A program made the position numbers and the translations under genes. A DNA stretch of 15,198 nucleotides from DATAYA01 sp036272815 (GTDB lineage: Bacteria > Pseudomonadota > Alphaproteobacteria > Acetobacterales > Acetobacteraceae): the NCBI GenBank assembly GCA_036272815.1, contig DATAYA010000270.1, positions 1 through 15,198 of the forward strand, given 5' to 3'. Of this stretch, positions 1 through 5,750 are shown in pieces; position 1 is the stretch's first letter, and each line of letters starts with the position of its first letter. Below the pieces are notes generated by a model. It saw only the letters and a list, made by a program, of their open reading frames with translations, was not told the DNA's origin and ran no database searches.

Positions 1-609
1 GGCGATTCTACAAATCGTGGTCCAGCACTGGACCGAGATGTCGGACGGGACGTTCTCGTATGGCGAGAAGTGGTCGATATAGCCACGCAACAGGCCCTCT
101 GTGACCAGCTCGAGGGTTCCGGCCGCATTGCGGGCATCTGCCAGCGTCACCCAGAGCAGACGGTTTCGGCCATAACGCTGCAGCCCTTCATGGATCTCGC
201 GGATCGCATGGAGCGGCGGCAGAGTGGCCTTCTTGTAGACGAAAATCCTCTGCCCGCTCTCAAGAGTGTCGATCATCTTGTCTCTTAGGAAGCTCTGACG
301 GCGGCACTCCTGGGCGTGCATCGCCTCTGCGCTTATGCTGGACGCCTTGATGAAGGTATGCGACCGGAAGCCGAATTTCCTGTCGATGAAGGTGTATTCG
401 CCATTCGCGCCAGTGTGGATTTCGATGTTGGCTGCGTCGCCAAACCCGTCGAAGCGGGCGCCGAGCGCTTGGATCAGCGGGACGATCTCCGACGTCGCCC
501 AGCGCAGCAGCCCCAACGGCTCGACACCGCATCGCCGCTGCAGAATCCCGAATTCACAATTGTCCCCAAGGCTCTCGAAGTTCTTCATCAACTCACCGGC
601 AGCGATCAT
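1..609 (-). CDS. N-terminal part of an uncharacterised 'FESLGDNCEFG' family protein (truncated by window edge)
   Basis: An open frame on the minus strand runs from an ATG at 609 to the window edge without a stop: 203 codons, 3' end outside. The protein begins MIAAGELMKNFESLGDNCEFG and continues QRRCGVEPLGLLRWA. Further on come a FGFRSHTF segment, CRRQSFLRDKM, and LLRGYIDHFSPYE near the edge. From memory, this pattern marks a family of unknown function in Acetobacteraceae and Methylobacterium, sometimes joined to glycosyltransferases. The opening SLGDNCE also recalls the DUF1796 group of putative papain-like cysteine peptidases, but I cannot show homology. The start is uncertain: the frame is open back to a stop near 805, neither ATG has a strong ribosome binding site, and the ATG at 588 (MKNFESLG) is equally plausible. 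The gene has about 52-57% G+C in the lines I counted and uses AGA, CTA and ATA codons, unlike its neighbours, which suggests horizontal transfer. It diverges from the binding-protein gene at 840. Confidence 0.75.
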   Translation of the reverse strand, partial: MIAAGELMKNFESLGDNCEFGILQRRCGVEPLGLLRWATSEIVPLIQALGARFDGFGDAANIEIHTGANGEYTFIDRKFGFRSHTFIKASSISAEAMHAQECRRQSFLRDKMIDTLESGQRIFVYKKATLPPLHAIREIHEGLQRYGRNRLLWVTLADARNAAGTLELVTEGLLRGYIDHFSPYENVPSDISVQCWTTICRIA

Positions 610-839
610 CGCAACGTTCCGCTTTGCACTCTGGGGCGTGCAGCCTCTCCGATGCGGAGCGCCCTGGCAAGAAGCCGATTTCGCGCCACAGCCGGCCCCC
701 GGAGACCGCGAGGGAGGCGGCAAGCGGCCTGAGGCCAGGCTGCTGGGAGCAGGCGACGGGGCGGTTTGCCGCAATCCTTGCCGCACCGCGAGCAAAATGG
801 TCTACGCTTCCAACCGAAGCCCCGTGAGGCGCCGCCAGC
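610..839. other. Divergent intergenic region between the left-edge gene and the solute-binding protein gene
   Basis: About 230 bases separate two divergently transcribed genes, so promoters for both probably lie here. No convincing gene is seen on either strand. The upstream extension of the left-edge frame (to about 805) shows no family resemblance and lies in higher-G+C sequence. The only promoter-like match I noted towards the right is listed separately. Confidence 0.5.
778..806 (+). promoter_or_regulatory. Weak sigma70-like promoter candidate for the solute-binding protein gene
   Basis: TTGCCG (778-783) and TCTACG (801-806) are separated by exactly 17 bases and sit 34 bases before the ATG at 840. 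The -35 box is reasonable but the -10 box matches the consensus poorly, so this is a positional guess only. Confidence 0.2.
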
Positions 840-2084
840 ATGACACGCCGCCGCCAGTTCCTGCTCTCCTCCCTCGCCATCCCCGCCCTCGCCGCCGCCG
901 GCCGCGCCACGGCCGCGCAGCCGGTGCGCATCGGCGCGCTGTATCCGCTGACCGGCAATTCTGCCACGGCCGGGCAGGAGGCGAAGGCGGCGCTCGCTTT
1001 CGGCACCGATCTGGTGAACACGCCGCATCCCGAGTTGGCCGCGCTGCCGCTCGCCGCCGGCAGCGGCCTGCCGGGCCTCGGGGGGGCGAAGGTCGCGATC
1101 GACATGGTGGACCACCGGGGCGATCCGGCGGTGGCGCAGACCGAGGCGCTGCGGCTGATTACGCAGGACCGCGTCGCGGCGCTGATCGGCGCCTATCAGT
1201 CCTCCTGCGCCTATACCGCGACCGCGGTCGCGGAGCGTTATGGCATCCCCTTCGTGGTCTCCGATTCGGTGGCGGCGAACATCACCGAGCGGGGCTACAA
1301 GTTCACCTTCCGCGTCACCCCGATCGCGGACAATTTCGCCGCGACCTACATGCGCTTCATCGCCGAGATGCGGAAGGCCGGGCAAAAGATCGACACGCTC
1401 GCGATCGTCAACGAGAACAGCGATTACGGTACCTCGGTCGGGGATGCGATCGAGGCGGCGGCGAAGGCGGCGAAACTCCCTGTCATCGCCCGCGTGCCAT
1501 ACAGTGCCAGTTCGGCGGATGTCTCGGCCCAGGTGCTGACGCTGAAGAGCCGCCAGCCCTCGCTCGCGATCTTCATCAGCTACACCTCCGACGCCATCCT
1601 CTACATGAAGACGATGCACTCGCTCGGCTATCACCCGCCGATGATCATCGGCGACGACAGCGGATTCAATGATCCGTCCTTCATCAAGGCGGTCGGCCCG
1701 ATCAGCCAGGGTGCGATGAGCCGCAGCGTCTGGAGCCGCGGCAAGCAGGGCAGCCTCACCGACCGGCTCGCGGTCGCGTTCAAGAGCAAGACCGGGTTGG
1801 AAATGGATGATCTGACCGGGCGCGTGCTGCAGGCCTTCCTCGTGCTCGCGGACGCGATCAACCGCGCGGGTTCCACGACGCCCGCGAAAGTGCAGGCGGC
1901 GCTGCGGGCGACCGACATGAAGCCCGCGCAGCTGCTGGTCGGTTTCGACGGGGTGAAGTTCGACAAGACCGGGCAGAACGTGCTGGGGGCGACGTATCTC
2001 ACGCAGATCCAGGGTGCGGGCTACGTGACGGTGTGGCCGGAGGTGGCGGCCGCGGCCAAGCTGCAATGGCCGATGTCGGCGTGA
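840..2084 (+). CDS. ABC transporter substrate-binding protein, branched-chain amino acid/amide (HAAT, LivK-like) type
   Basis: This 414-residue periplasmic binding protein of the type I fold (Peripla_BP_6) would capture a small amino acid, amide or carboxylate for an ABC importer. The N-terminus MTRRRQFLLSS followed by an Ala-rich hydrophobic stretch is a twin-arginine (Tat) signal, probably cut after RATA near residue 25. The mature protein opens with the typical first strand VRIGALYPLTG. It continues with VAALIGAYQSS, GIPFVVSDS and YKFTFRVTP (the usual 'P..R..P' area), then DTLAIVNENSDYG at the domain hinge. A GAGG-like ribosome binding site lies about 10 bases before the ATG. No permease or ATPase genes are in the window, so the gene is an orphan or its transporter is elsewhere. 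The ligand cannot be read from the sequence. Its 3' end faces the methyltransferase gene across an 89-base gap. Confidence 0.9.
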   Translation: MTRRRQFLLSSLAIPALAAAGRATAAQPVRIGALYPLTGNSATAGQEAKAALAFGTDLVNTPHPELAALPLAAGSGLPGLGGAKVAIDMVDHRGDPAVAQTEALRLITQDRVAALIGAYQSSCAYTATAVAERYGIPFVVSDSVAANITERGYKFTFRVTPIADNFAATYMRFIAEMRKAGQKIDTLAIVNENSDYGTSVGDAIEAAAKAAKLPVIARVPYSASSADVSAQVLTLKSRQPSLAIFISYTSDAILYMKTMHSLGYHPPMIIGDDSGFNDPSFIKAVGPISQGAMSRSVWSRGKQGSLTDRLAVAFKSKTGLEMDDLTGRVLQAFLVLADAINRAGSTTPAKVQAALRATDMKPAQLLVGFDGVKFDKTGQNVLGATYLTQIQGAGYVTVWPEVAAAAKLQWPMSA

Positions 2085-2104
2085 ATGCGGGGATGAACGG
2101 GGGT

Positions 2105-2119
2105 CACGCTGCGCGCGTG
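2105..2119. terminator. Weak hairpin between convergent genes
   Basis: CACGC (2105-2109) and GCGTG (2115-2119) can pair around a five-base loop in the 89-base gap between the converging binding-protein and methyltransferase genes. There is no T-tract, so Rho-independent termination is doubtful; it is the only hairpin I noticed in this gap. Confidence 0.15.
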
Positions 2120-2173
2120 CGGGCGGCGTGTGGGAGTCTGTCGCGGGATTGATGCCCGGCTCCGCGCCGTGGT

Positions 2174-2827
2174 TCAGGGGGTTCGCGCACCGCCGATTAC
2201 CGGCGCGTGCTTACGCAGGTGCCGGCCGCGTTCGAACACTGCGATGCTGTCGTAGAAATGCATCGACAGCGTGCTCGCGGTGAACGCAGTGGGTGGCAGT
2301 GCGCCGCGGCTGTGTTCGGCGTTGAGTTCGTCGAGCAGCACCTTGCACAGCTCGATGAAGCTGGCCTCGCGCCGTAGGCCGCCGCCGTATTCGTCCCAGT
2401 AGGCGGTGTGCAGGTCCTCGACCATGTAGACGCCGCGCGGATCGAGCGCGTCGTAGAGCGCGCGGAACGAGGCCACGACATGCGCCATAACGTGGCTGCC
2501 ATCGTCGAGCACCACGTCGGGTGCGCCGAACTCGTCGAGCAGCGCGCGCAGGAAGGCGGGGTCGGACTGGTCGCCGATCCGCACCGCGATCTGCTCCTCC
2601 GCGTAGCGGGCGCAGTGCGGGTTGATGTCGAGGCCGACGATCTGCGCGTGCGGACCGAGCCAGCGCTTCCACATCTGCAGCGAACCGCCCTCACCGCAAC
2701 CGATCTCGACGAACAGCACCGGGCGGTTCACGAACCGCGCGAAATGGCGCTCGTAGGCAGGAAAGTAGTGCGTCCACTTGTGGATCGCGCGCGTGTCGTT
2801 GGTGAGGAAATCCGACCAGAGGCTCAC
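2174..2827 (-). CDS. Class I SAM-dependent methyltransferase, CmcI/MycE-like (cephalosporin hydroxylase family)
   Basis: This 217-residue Rossmann-type methyltransferase would transfer a methyl group from S-adenosylmethionine. The SAM-binding motif I is VEIGCGEGGSLQMWKRWLG (residues 40-58), whose GGSLQMWK tail is characteristic of the macrocin O-methyltransferase / cephalosporin hydroxylase group. Motif II is GLDINP (65-70). DDGSH (108-112) and VEDLHTAYW (136-144) match the Asp/His and acidic positions that bind a divalent metal in MycE-type sugar O-methyltransferases. The acceptor is unknown. The start is a GTG whose GTGA overlaps the TGA of the upstream aldo/keto reductase gene by 4 bases, with a GGAG five bases before it, implying translational coupling. 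It is the last gene of a four-gene operon. A glycan- or natural-product-type methyltransferase is an odd partner for catabolic enzymes. Confidence 0.85.
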   Translation of the reverse strand: MSLWSDFLTNDTRAIHKWTHYFPAYERHFARFVNRPVLFVEIGCGEGGSLQMWKRWLGPHAQIVGLDINPHCARYAEEQIAVRIGDQSDPAFLRALLDEFGAPDVVLDDGSHVMAHVVASFRALYDALDPRGVYMVEDLHTAYWDEYGGGLRREASFIELCKVLLDELNAEHSRGALPPTAFTASTLSMHFYDSIAVFERGRHLRKHAPVIGGARTP

Positions 2828-3660
2828 AGCATCTCCAGGCTCTGCTTGCGCGCCGGCGGCGGGAGTGCCGCGTCGATCGCGGCAAGATCACCGGCGTCGA
2901 GCGTCAGCGCGGCGGCGGCGGCGTTGGCGCGGACATGCGCCGGATCGGCCGCCTTCGGGATCGAGATCACGCCCGGCTGCCGCAGCGTCCACGCGATCGC
3001 GACCTGTGCCGGCGTCGCATCATGCCGCTTCGCGACCGCAGCGAGCGCCGGGTTGCGCAGCAGGCGCCCACCCTGTCCGACCGGGGAATAGGCCATCGCC
3101 GGCATGGCGTGCGCCGCACACCAGGGCAGCAGGTCGAACTCGATGCCGCGGCGCTCGGGATTATAGAGTACCTGGTCCGTGGCGCAGGCGGCGCCGTCCG
3201 GCAGTGCGCGCAGCGTCTCCATTTCGTCGGTGTCGAAATTGGAGACGCCCCAACGGATGATTTTGCCGCCGACGCGCAGCGCCTCGAAGCCGGCGACGGT
3301 CTCCTCCAGCGGCACTGCGCCCGGCCAGTGCAGCAGATAGAGGTCGATGCGATCCGTGCGCAGACGCTTGAGGCTGCGGCTGCAGGCGGCGGCCACGCCG
3401 CGCCGGGTCGCGTTGTGCGGCACGACCTTGGTGACGAGGAACACCTCGTCACGCCGTCCGGCGATCGCCTCGGCGACGATGGCCTCCGAGGCGCCGTCGG
3501 CGTACATCTCGGCCGTGTCGATCAGCGCAAGGCCGAGATCGAGCCCGAGGCGCAGCGCATCGGCCTCGCGCTTCGCGTCGCGCGCGGACTCGCCCATGTG
3601 CCAGGTTCCCTGGCCGAGCGCGGGCACCTCGGTTCCGTCGGGAAACCGGGCGCGCCTCAT
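2824..3660 (-). CDS. Aldo/keto reductase
   Basis: This 278-residue cytosolic (beta/alpha)8-barrel oxidoreductase would use NADPH to interconvert a carbonyl and an alcohol. The catalytic tetrad is visible as D48 and Y53 (DTAEMY), K78 (VTKVV) and H111 (YLLHWPG). WGVSNF (137-142), QVLYNPERRGIE (163-174) and the C-terminal ISIPKAADPAHV (232-243) mark substrate and cofactor sites of the family. PKAADPAHV replaces the PKS/R.x(H/R) cofactor loop and still has positive residues. It resembles the E. coli YeaE/DkgA class, but the substrate cannot be assigned. The ATG at 3660 overlaps the TGA of the dipeptidase gene as ATGA, and its own TGA overlaps the GTG of the methyltransferase gene, so the three are probably one transcript. 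The frame is open further upstream, but that sequence only mirrors the dipeptidase gene. Confidence 0.92.
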   Translation of the reverse strand: MRRARFPDGTEVPALGQGTWHMGESARDAKREADALRLGLDLGLALIDTAEMYADGASEAIVAEAIAGRRDEVFLVTKVVPHNATRRGVAAACSRSLKRLRTDRIDLYLLHWPGAVPLEETVAGFEALRVGGKIIRWGVSNFDTDEMETLRALPDGAACATDQVLYNPERRGIEFDLLPWCAAHAMPAMAYSPVGQGGRLLRNPALAAVAKRHDATPAQVAIAWTLRQPGVISIPKAADPAHVRANAAAAALTLDAGDLAAIDAALPPPARKQSLEML

Positions 3661-4670
3661 GCGGCGGCGGCCTCGGCCCGGCGCAGCGCGCGCAGGAAAT
3701 TGCCGCCCCAGAGCAGTGTCACCGCCGCCGCGTCGTAGCCGCGGGAGAGCAGGGCCGCAGTAAGATTCGGGCAATCCGCCGCATCGCGCCAGCCAGTGAA
3801 GCCGCCGCCGCCGTCGAAATCCGAGCCGATCCCGACATGCTCGATGCCAACACGCTGCACCGCATGATCGATATGGGCGCAGTAGTCGTCGAAGGTCACG
3901 CTGTCCGCCTTGCCCTGGGCCCGGACGAAGCCGGGGACGGCGGTGATCTGGATCAGCCCGCCGGTCTGCCGCAAGGCATCGAGCTGCGTGTCGTCCATGT
4001 TGCGCGGGTTGTCGCAAAGCGCGCGGCAGCAGGAATGGGTCGCGACGACCGGCGTGCGCGAGACTTCGGCCGCTTGCAGCATCGCGTCGCGCGAGGCGTG
4101 CGAGACGTCGATCAGCATGCCCACCCGGTTCAGCTCAGCGATGGCGCTGCGGCCGAATTCGCTCAAACCCCCGTGCAGGGTGGCCGCGTCGCCGAGGTCG
4201 GCGCGCGGATTGGCGCTGTCGCAGAGCAGGTTGTGGCCGTTGTGGACCAGCGTGAGATAGGTGGCCCCAAGATCGCGGAAGGTCCTGAGCAGGCCGAGAT
4301 CCTCGCCGATCGCGTGACCGTTCTCGACCGCGGGCACGACGACGCAGGCGCCGTCGCGGTGCGCCGCCTCGATCGCATCCGCCGTCGCGGCGACGCGCGC
4401 GGTGATGCCGGCCTCGGTGCGGCCACGTGCGTTGATGGTCGCCAGCATTCCGAGCGCCCGCTCGCGCGCGGCGGCGAAGCCCTCCGGCGTGCGCGGCCCT
4501 TGCGGCACGTAGGCGACGAAGCAGCCGGCGACCATGTGGCCCTCGCGCATCTTCACGAAGTCCACGCATTTCTCGGTGCGGGTAAACGGATCGGGCGTGT
4601 TCGGCCAGAAAATGTCGATATGCGTGTCGATCGTCAGCAGCGAGTGATGCAGCCTGTTCGCGTCGGTCAT
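3657..4670 (-). CDS. Membrane dipeptidase-like enzyme, peptidase family M19
   Basis: This 337-residue amidohydrolase-fold dizinc enzyme of the renal dipeptidase family hydrolyses dipeptides, often with a D-residue or dehydro-residue at the C-terminal position. All metal ligands expected for M19 are visible: H17 and D19 (DTHID), bridging E116 (VENGH), H191 (DVSHAS) and H212 (ATHS). D284 of IGSDFDG is the catalytic aspartate. YLTLVHNGHN (138-147) and GLSEFG (168-173) are further family signatures. There is no signal peptide or membrane segment, so it is probably cytosolic, as is usual for bacterial M19 members. The gene follows the BKACE gene by 3 bases and overlaps the aldo/keto reductase gene by 4. 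The ribosome binding site is weak, so it may depend on readthrough from upstream. Its true substrate may be a non-peptide amide, given the neighbours; that is inference. Confidence 0.93.
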   Translation of the reverse strand: MTDANRLHHSLLTIDTHIDIFWPNTPDPFTRTEKCVDFVKMREGHMVAGCFVAYVPQGPRTPEGFAAARERALGMLATINARGRTEAGITARVAATADAIEAAHRDGACVVVPAVENGHAIGEDLGLLRTFRDLGATYLTLVHNGHNLLCDSANPRADLGDAATLHGGLSEFGRSAIAELNRVGMLIDVSHASRDAMLQAAEVSRTPVVATHSCCRALCDNPRNMDDTQLDALRQTGGLIQITAVPGFVRAQGKADSVTFDDYCAHIDHAVQRVGIEHVGIGSDFDGGGGFTGWRDAADCPNLTAALLSRGYDAAAVTLLWGGNFLRALRRAEAAAA

Positions 4671-4673
4671 CGT

Positions 4674-5603
4674 TCAGAACCCCACCCGGTCGCCGCCCTT
4701 GAGATGCAATATCGTACGCGCCTCCTCCGGCGTCGCGATCTCCAGGCTCAGCTCCTCGAGGATGCGCCGGATTTTTGCCACTTGCTCGGCATTGGAGGCG
4801 GCAAGCCGGCCGCGGCCGATATAGAGACTGTCCTCCAGTCCCACCCGCACGTTGCCGCCGAGGATGCCGGCCATCGTGGTGAACGCCATCTGGTGCCGGC
4901 CGGCGGCGAGCACCGACCACACGTAGTCGCGCCCGAACAATCTGTCGGCGGTCTCGCGCATGAACATCAGGTTGCGCGGCTCCGCGCCGATGCCGCCGAG
5001 GATGCCGAAGATCGTCTGCACGAACAGCGGCGGCGCGACCAGCTTCCGATCGAGGCAGTAGGCAAGGTTGTAGAGATGGCCGACATCGTAGCATTCGAAC
5101 TCGAATCGGGTGCCGTGGGCGCGGCCGAGCCGCTCGGTGATGCCCTCGATGTCGCGAAACGTGTTGCGGAAGATGTGGTCGTCGGTGCGCGCCAGATAGG
5201 GCTGCTCCCACTCGTGCTTCCACGTCGCGATGCGGTCGCCGGCGCGCGAGATGTTGAAGTTCATGCTGCCCATGTTGAGGCTGCACATCTCCGGCCGCGC
5301 GCGGAGCGGTGCGGCGAGCCGCTCATCGAGCGTCATGTTGAGGCCGCCGCCGGTGGTGATGTTGATGACCGCATCGCAGGACTGCTTGATGACCGGCAGG
5401 AAGCGCATGAACACGTCCGGATCGGGCGTCGGCGCGCCGGTCGCCGGGTCGCGCGCGTGCAAATGGAGGATCGCGGCTCCCGCCTCCGCCGCCTCGATCG
5501 CGGAGCGCGCGATCTGCTCGGGTGTGATCGGCAGCGCGTCCGACATGCTCGGCGTGTGGATGGCACCGGTCACGGCGCACGAGATGATTACTTTCTCCGC
5601 CAC
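4674..5603 (-). CDS. BKACE family protein (3-keto-5-aminohexanoate cleavage enzyme, DUF849)
   Basis: This 309-residue TIM-barrel enzyme of the beta-keto acid cleavage family condenses a beta-keto acid with acetyl-CoA and splits the product into acetoacetate and a new acyl-CoA. Signatures are TGAIHTPSMS followed by LPITPEQIA (residues 12-32) and the zinc-binding HLHARD (H47, H49). NITTGGG lies at 81-87, and VGLEDSLY (254-261) carries the probable third ligand E257. The length is typical. The substrate differs among family members (aminohexanoate, dehydrocarnitine and others) and cannot be fixed here. The start is a GTG: a strong GGAGGAG site lies 8 bases before it, and the protein then begins exactly at the family N-terminus (AEKVIISCAV). 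It is the first gene of a four-gene minus-strand operon and diverges from an acyl-CoA dehydrogenase, which fits oxidation of the acyl-CoA formed. Confidence 0.93.
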   Translation of the reverse strand: MAEKVIISCAVTGAIHTPSMSDALPITPEQIARSAIEAAEAGAAILHLHARDPATGAPTPDPDVFMRFLPVIKQSCDAVINITTGGGLNMTLDERLAAPLRARPEMCSLNMGSMNFNISRAGDRIATWKHEWEQPYLARTDDHIFRNTFRDIEGITERLGRAHGTRFEFECYDVGHLYNLAYCLDRKLVAPPLFVQTIFGILGGIGAEPRNLMFMRETADRLFGRDYVWSVLAAGRHQMAFTTMAGILGGNVRVGLEDSLYIGRGRLAASNAEQVAKIRRILEELSLEIATPEEARTILHLKGGDRVGF

Positions 5604-5611
5604 GGCGGCAT

Positions 5612-5618
5612 CTCCTCC
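5612..5618 (-). promoter_or_regulatory. Ribosome binding site fixing the GTG start of the BKACE gene
   Basis: Read on the minus strand this is GGAGGAG, with 8 bases to the GTG at 5603. It settles the start although the frame stays open upstream for more than 400 codons. Confidence 0.8.
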
Positions 5619-5619
5619 G

Positions 5620-5634
5620 AAGGTCGCCGACCTT
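5620..5634. promoter_or_regulatory. Perfect 15-bp inverted repeat, candidate operator
   Basis: AAGGTCG and CGACCTT are perfect inverted arms around a single C. The repeat sits one base beyond the ribosome binding site of the BKACE gene and next to a GATAAG that could serve as a -10 element for that operon. A dimeric regulator bound here would block transcription. No regulator gene is present in the window, so the identity of any binding protein is unknown. Confidence 0.4.
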
Positions 5635-5704
5635 ATCGGCTCGGGGCCCCCGGGACCAGAGCCCCTTGCCCCCGTACGGAGGTGCTGACGCGCGGCGCGG
5701 TTCC

Positions 5705-5736
5705 GACTAGGTTCGCCGGAGACTGGGTTCGCCGCA
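5705..5736 (+). repeat. Two-copy 16-bp tandem repeat just before the acyl-CoA dehydrogenase gene
   Basis: GACTAGGTTCGCCGGA (5705-5720) is followed directly by GACTGGGTTCGCCGCA (5721-5736), with 14 of 16 bases the same. The second copy runs into the ribosome binding site. It could be a direct-repeat activator or repressor site, or a chance duplication. Confidence 0.45.
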
Positions 5737-5750
5737 GAGGGAGGCCCGCC

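Noticed and set aside
335..1672. Plus-strand frame overlapping the start of the solute-binding protein
   Set aside because: It is an out-of-frame reading of the binding-protein gene and antisense to the left-edge gene, with low-complexity Arg-rich translation.
606..2066. 486-codon minus-strand frame opposite the solute-binding protein
   Set aside because: It has antisense His/Arg/Asp-rich composition, no family motif, and sits opposite a well-supported gene.
2085..2173. Strong Rho-independent terminator between the convergent binding-protein and methyltransferase genes
   Set aside because: Only a 5-bp hairpin without a T-tract is present; it is listed at low confidence and not called as a real terminator.
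3837..5750. Long plus-strand open frame in front of the acyl-CoA dehydrogenase
   Set aside because: It is antisense to the dipeptidase and BKACE genes, whose full catalytic motifs are on the minus strand. The acyl-CoA dehydrogenase has its own ribosome binding site and start at 5751.
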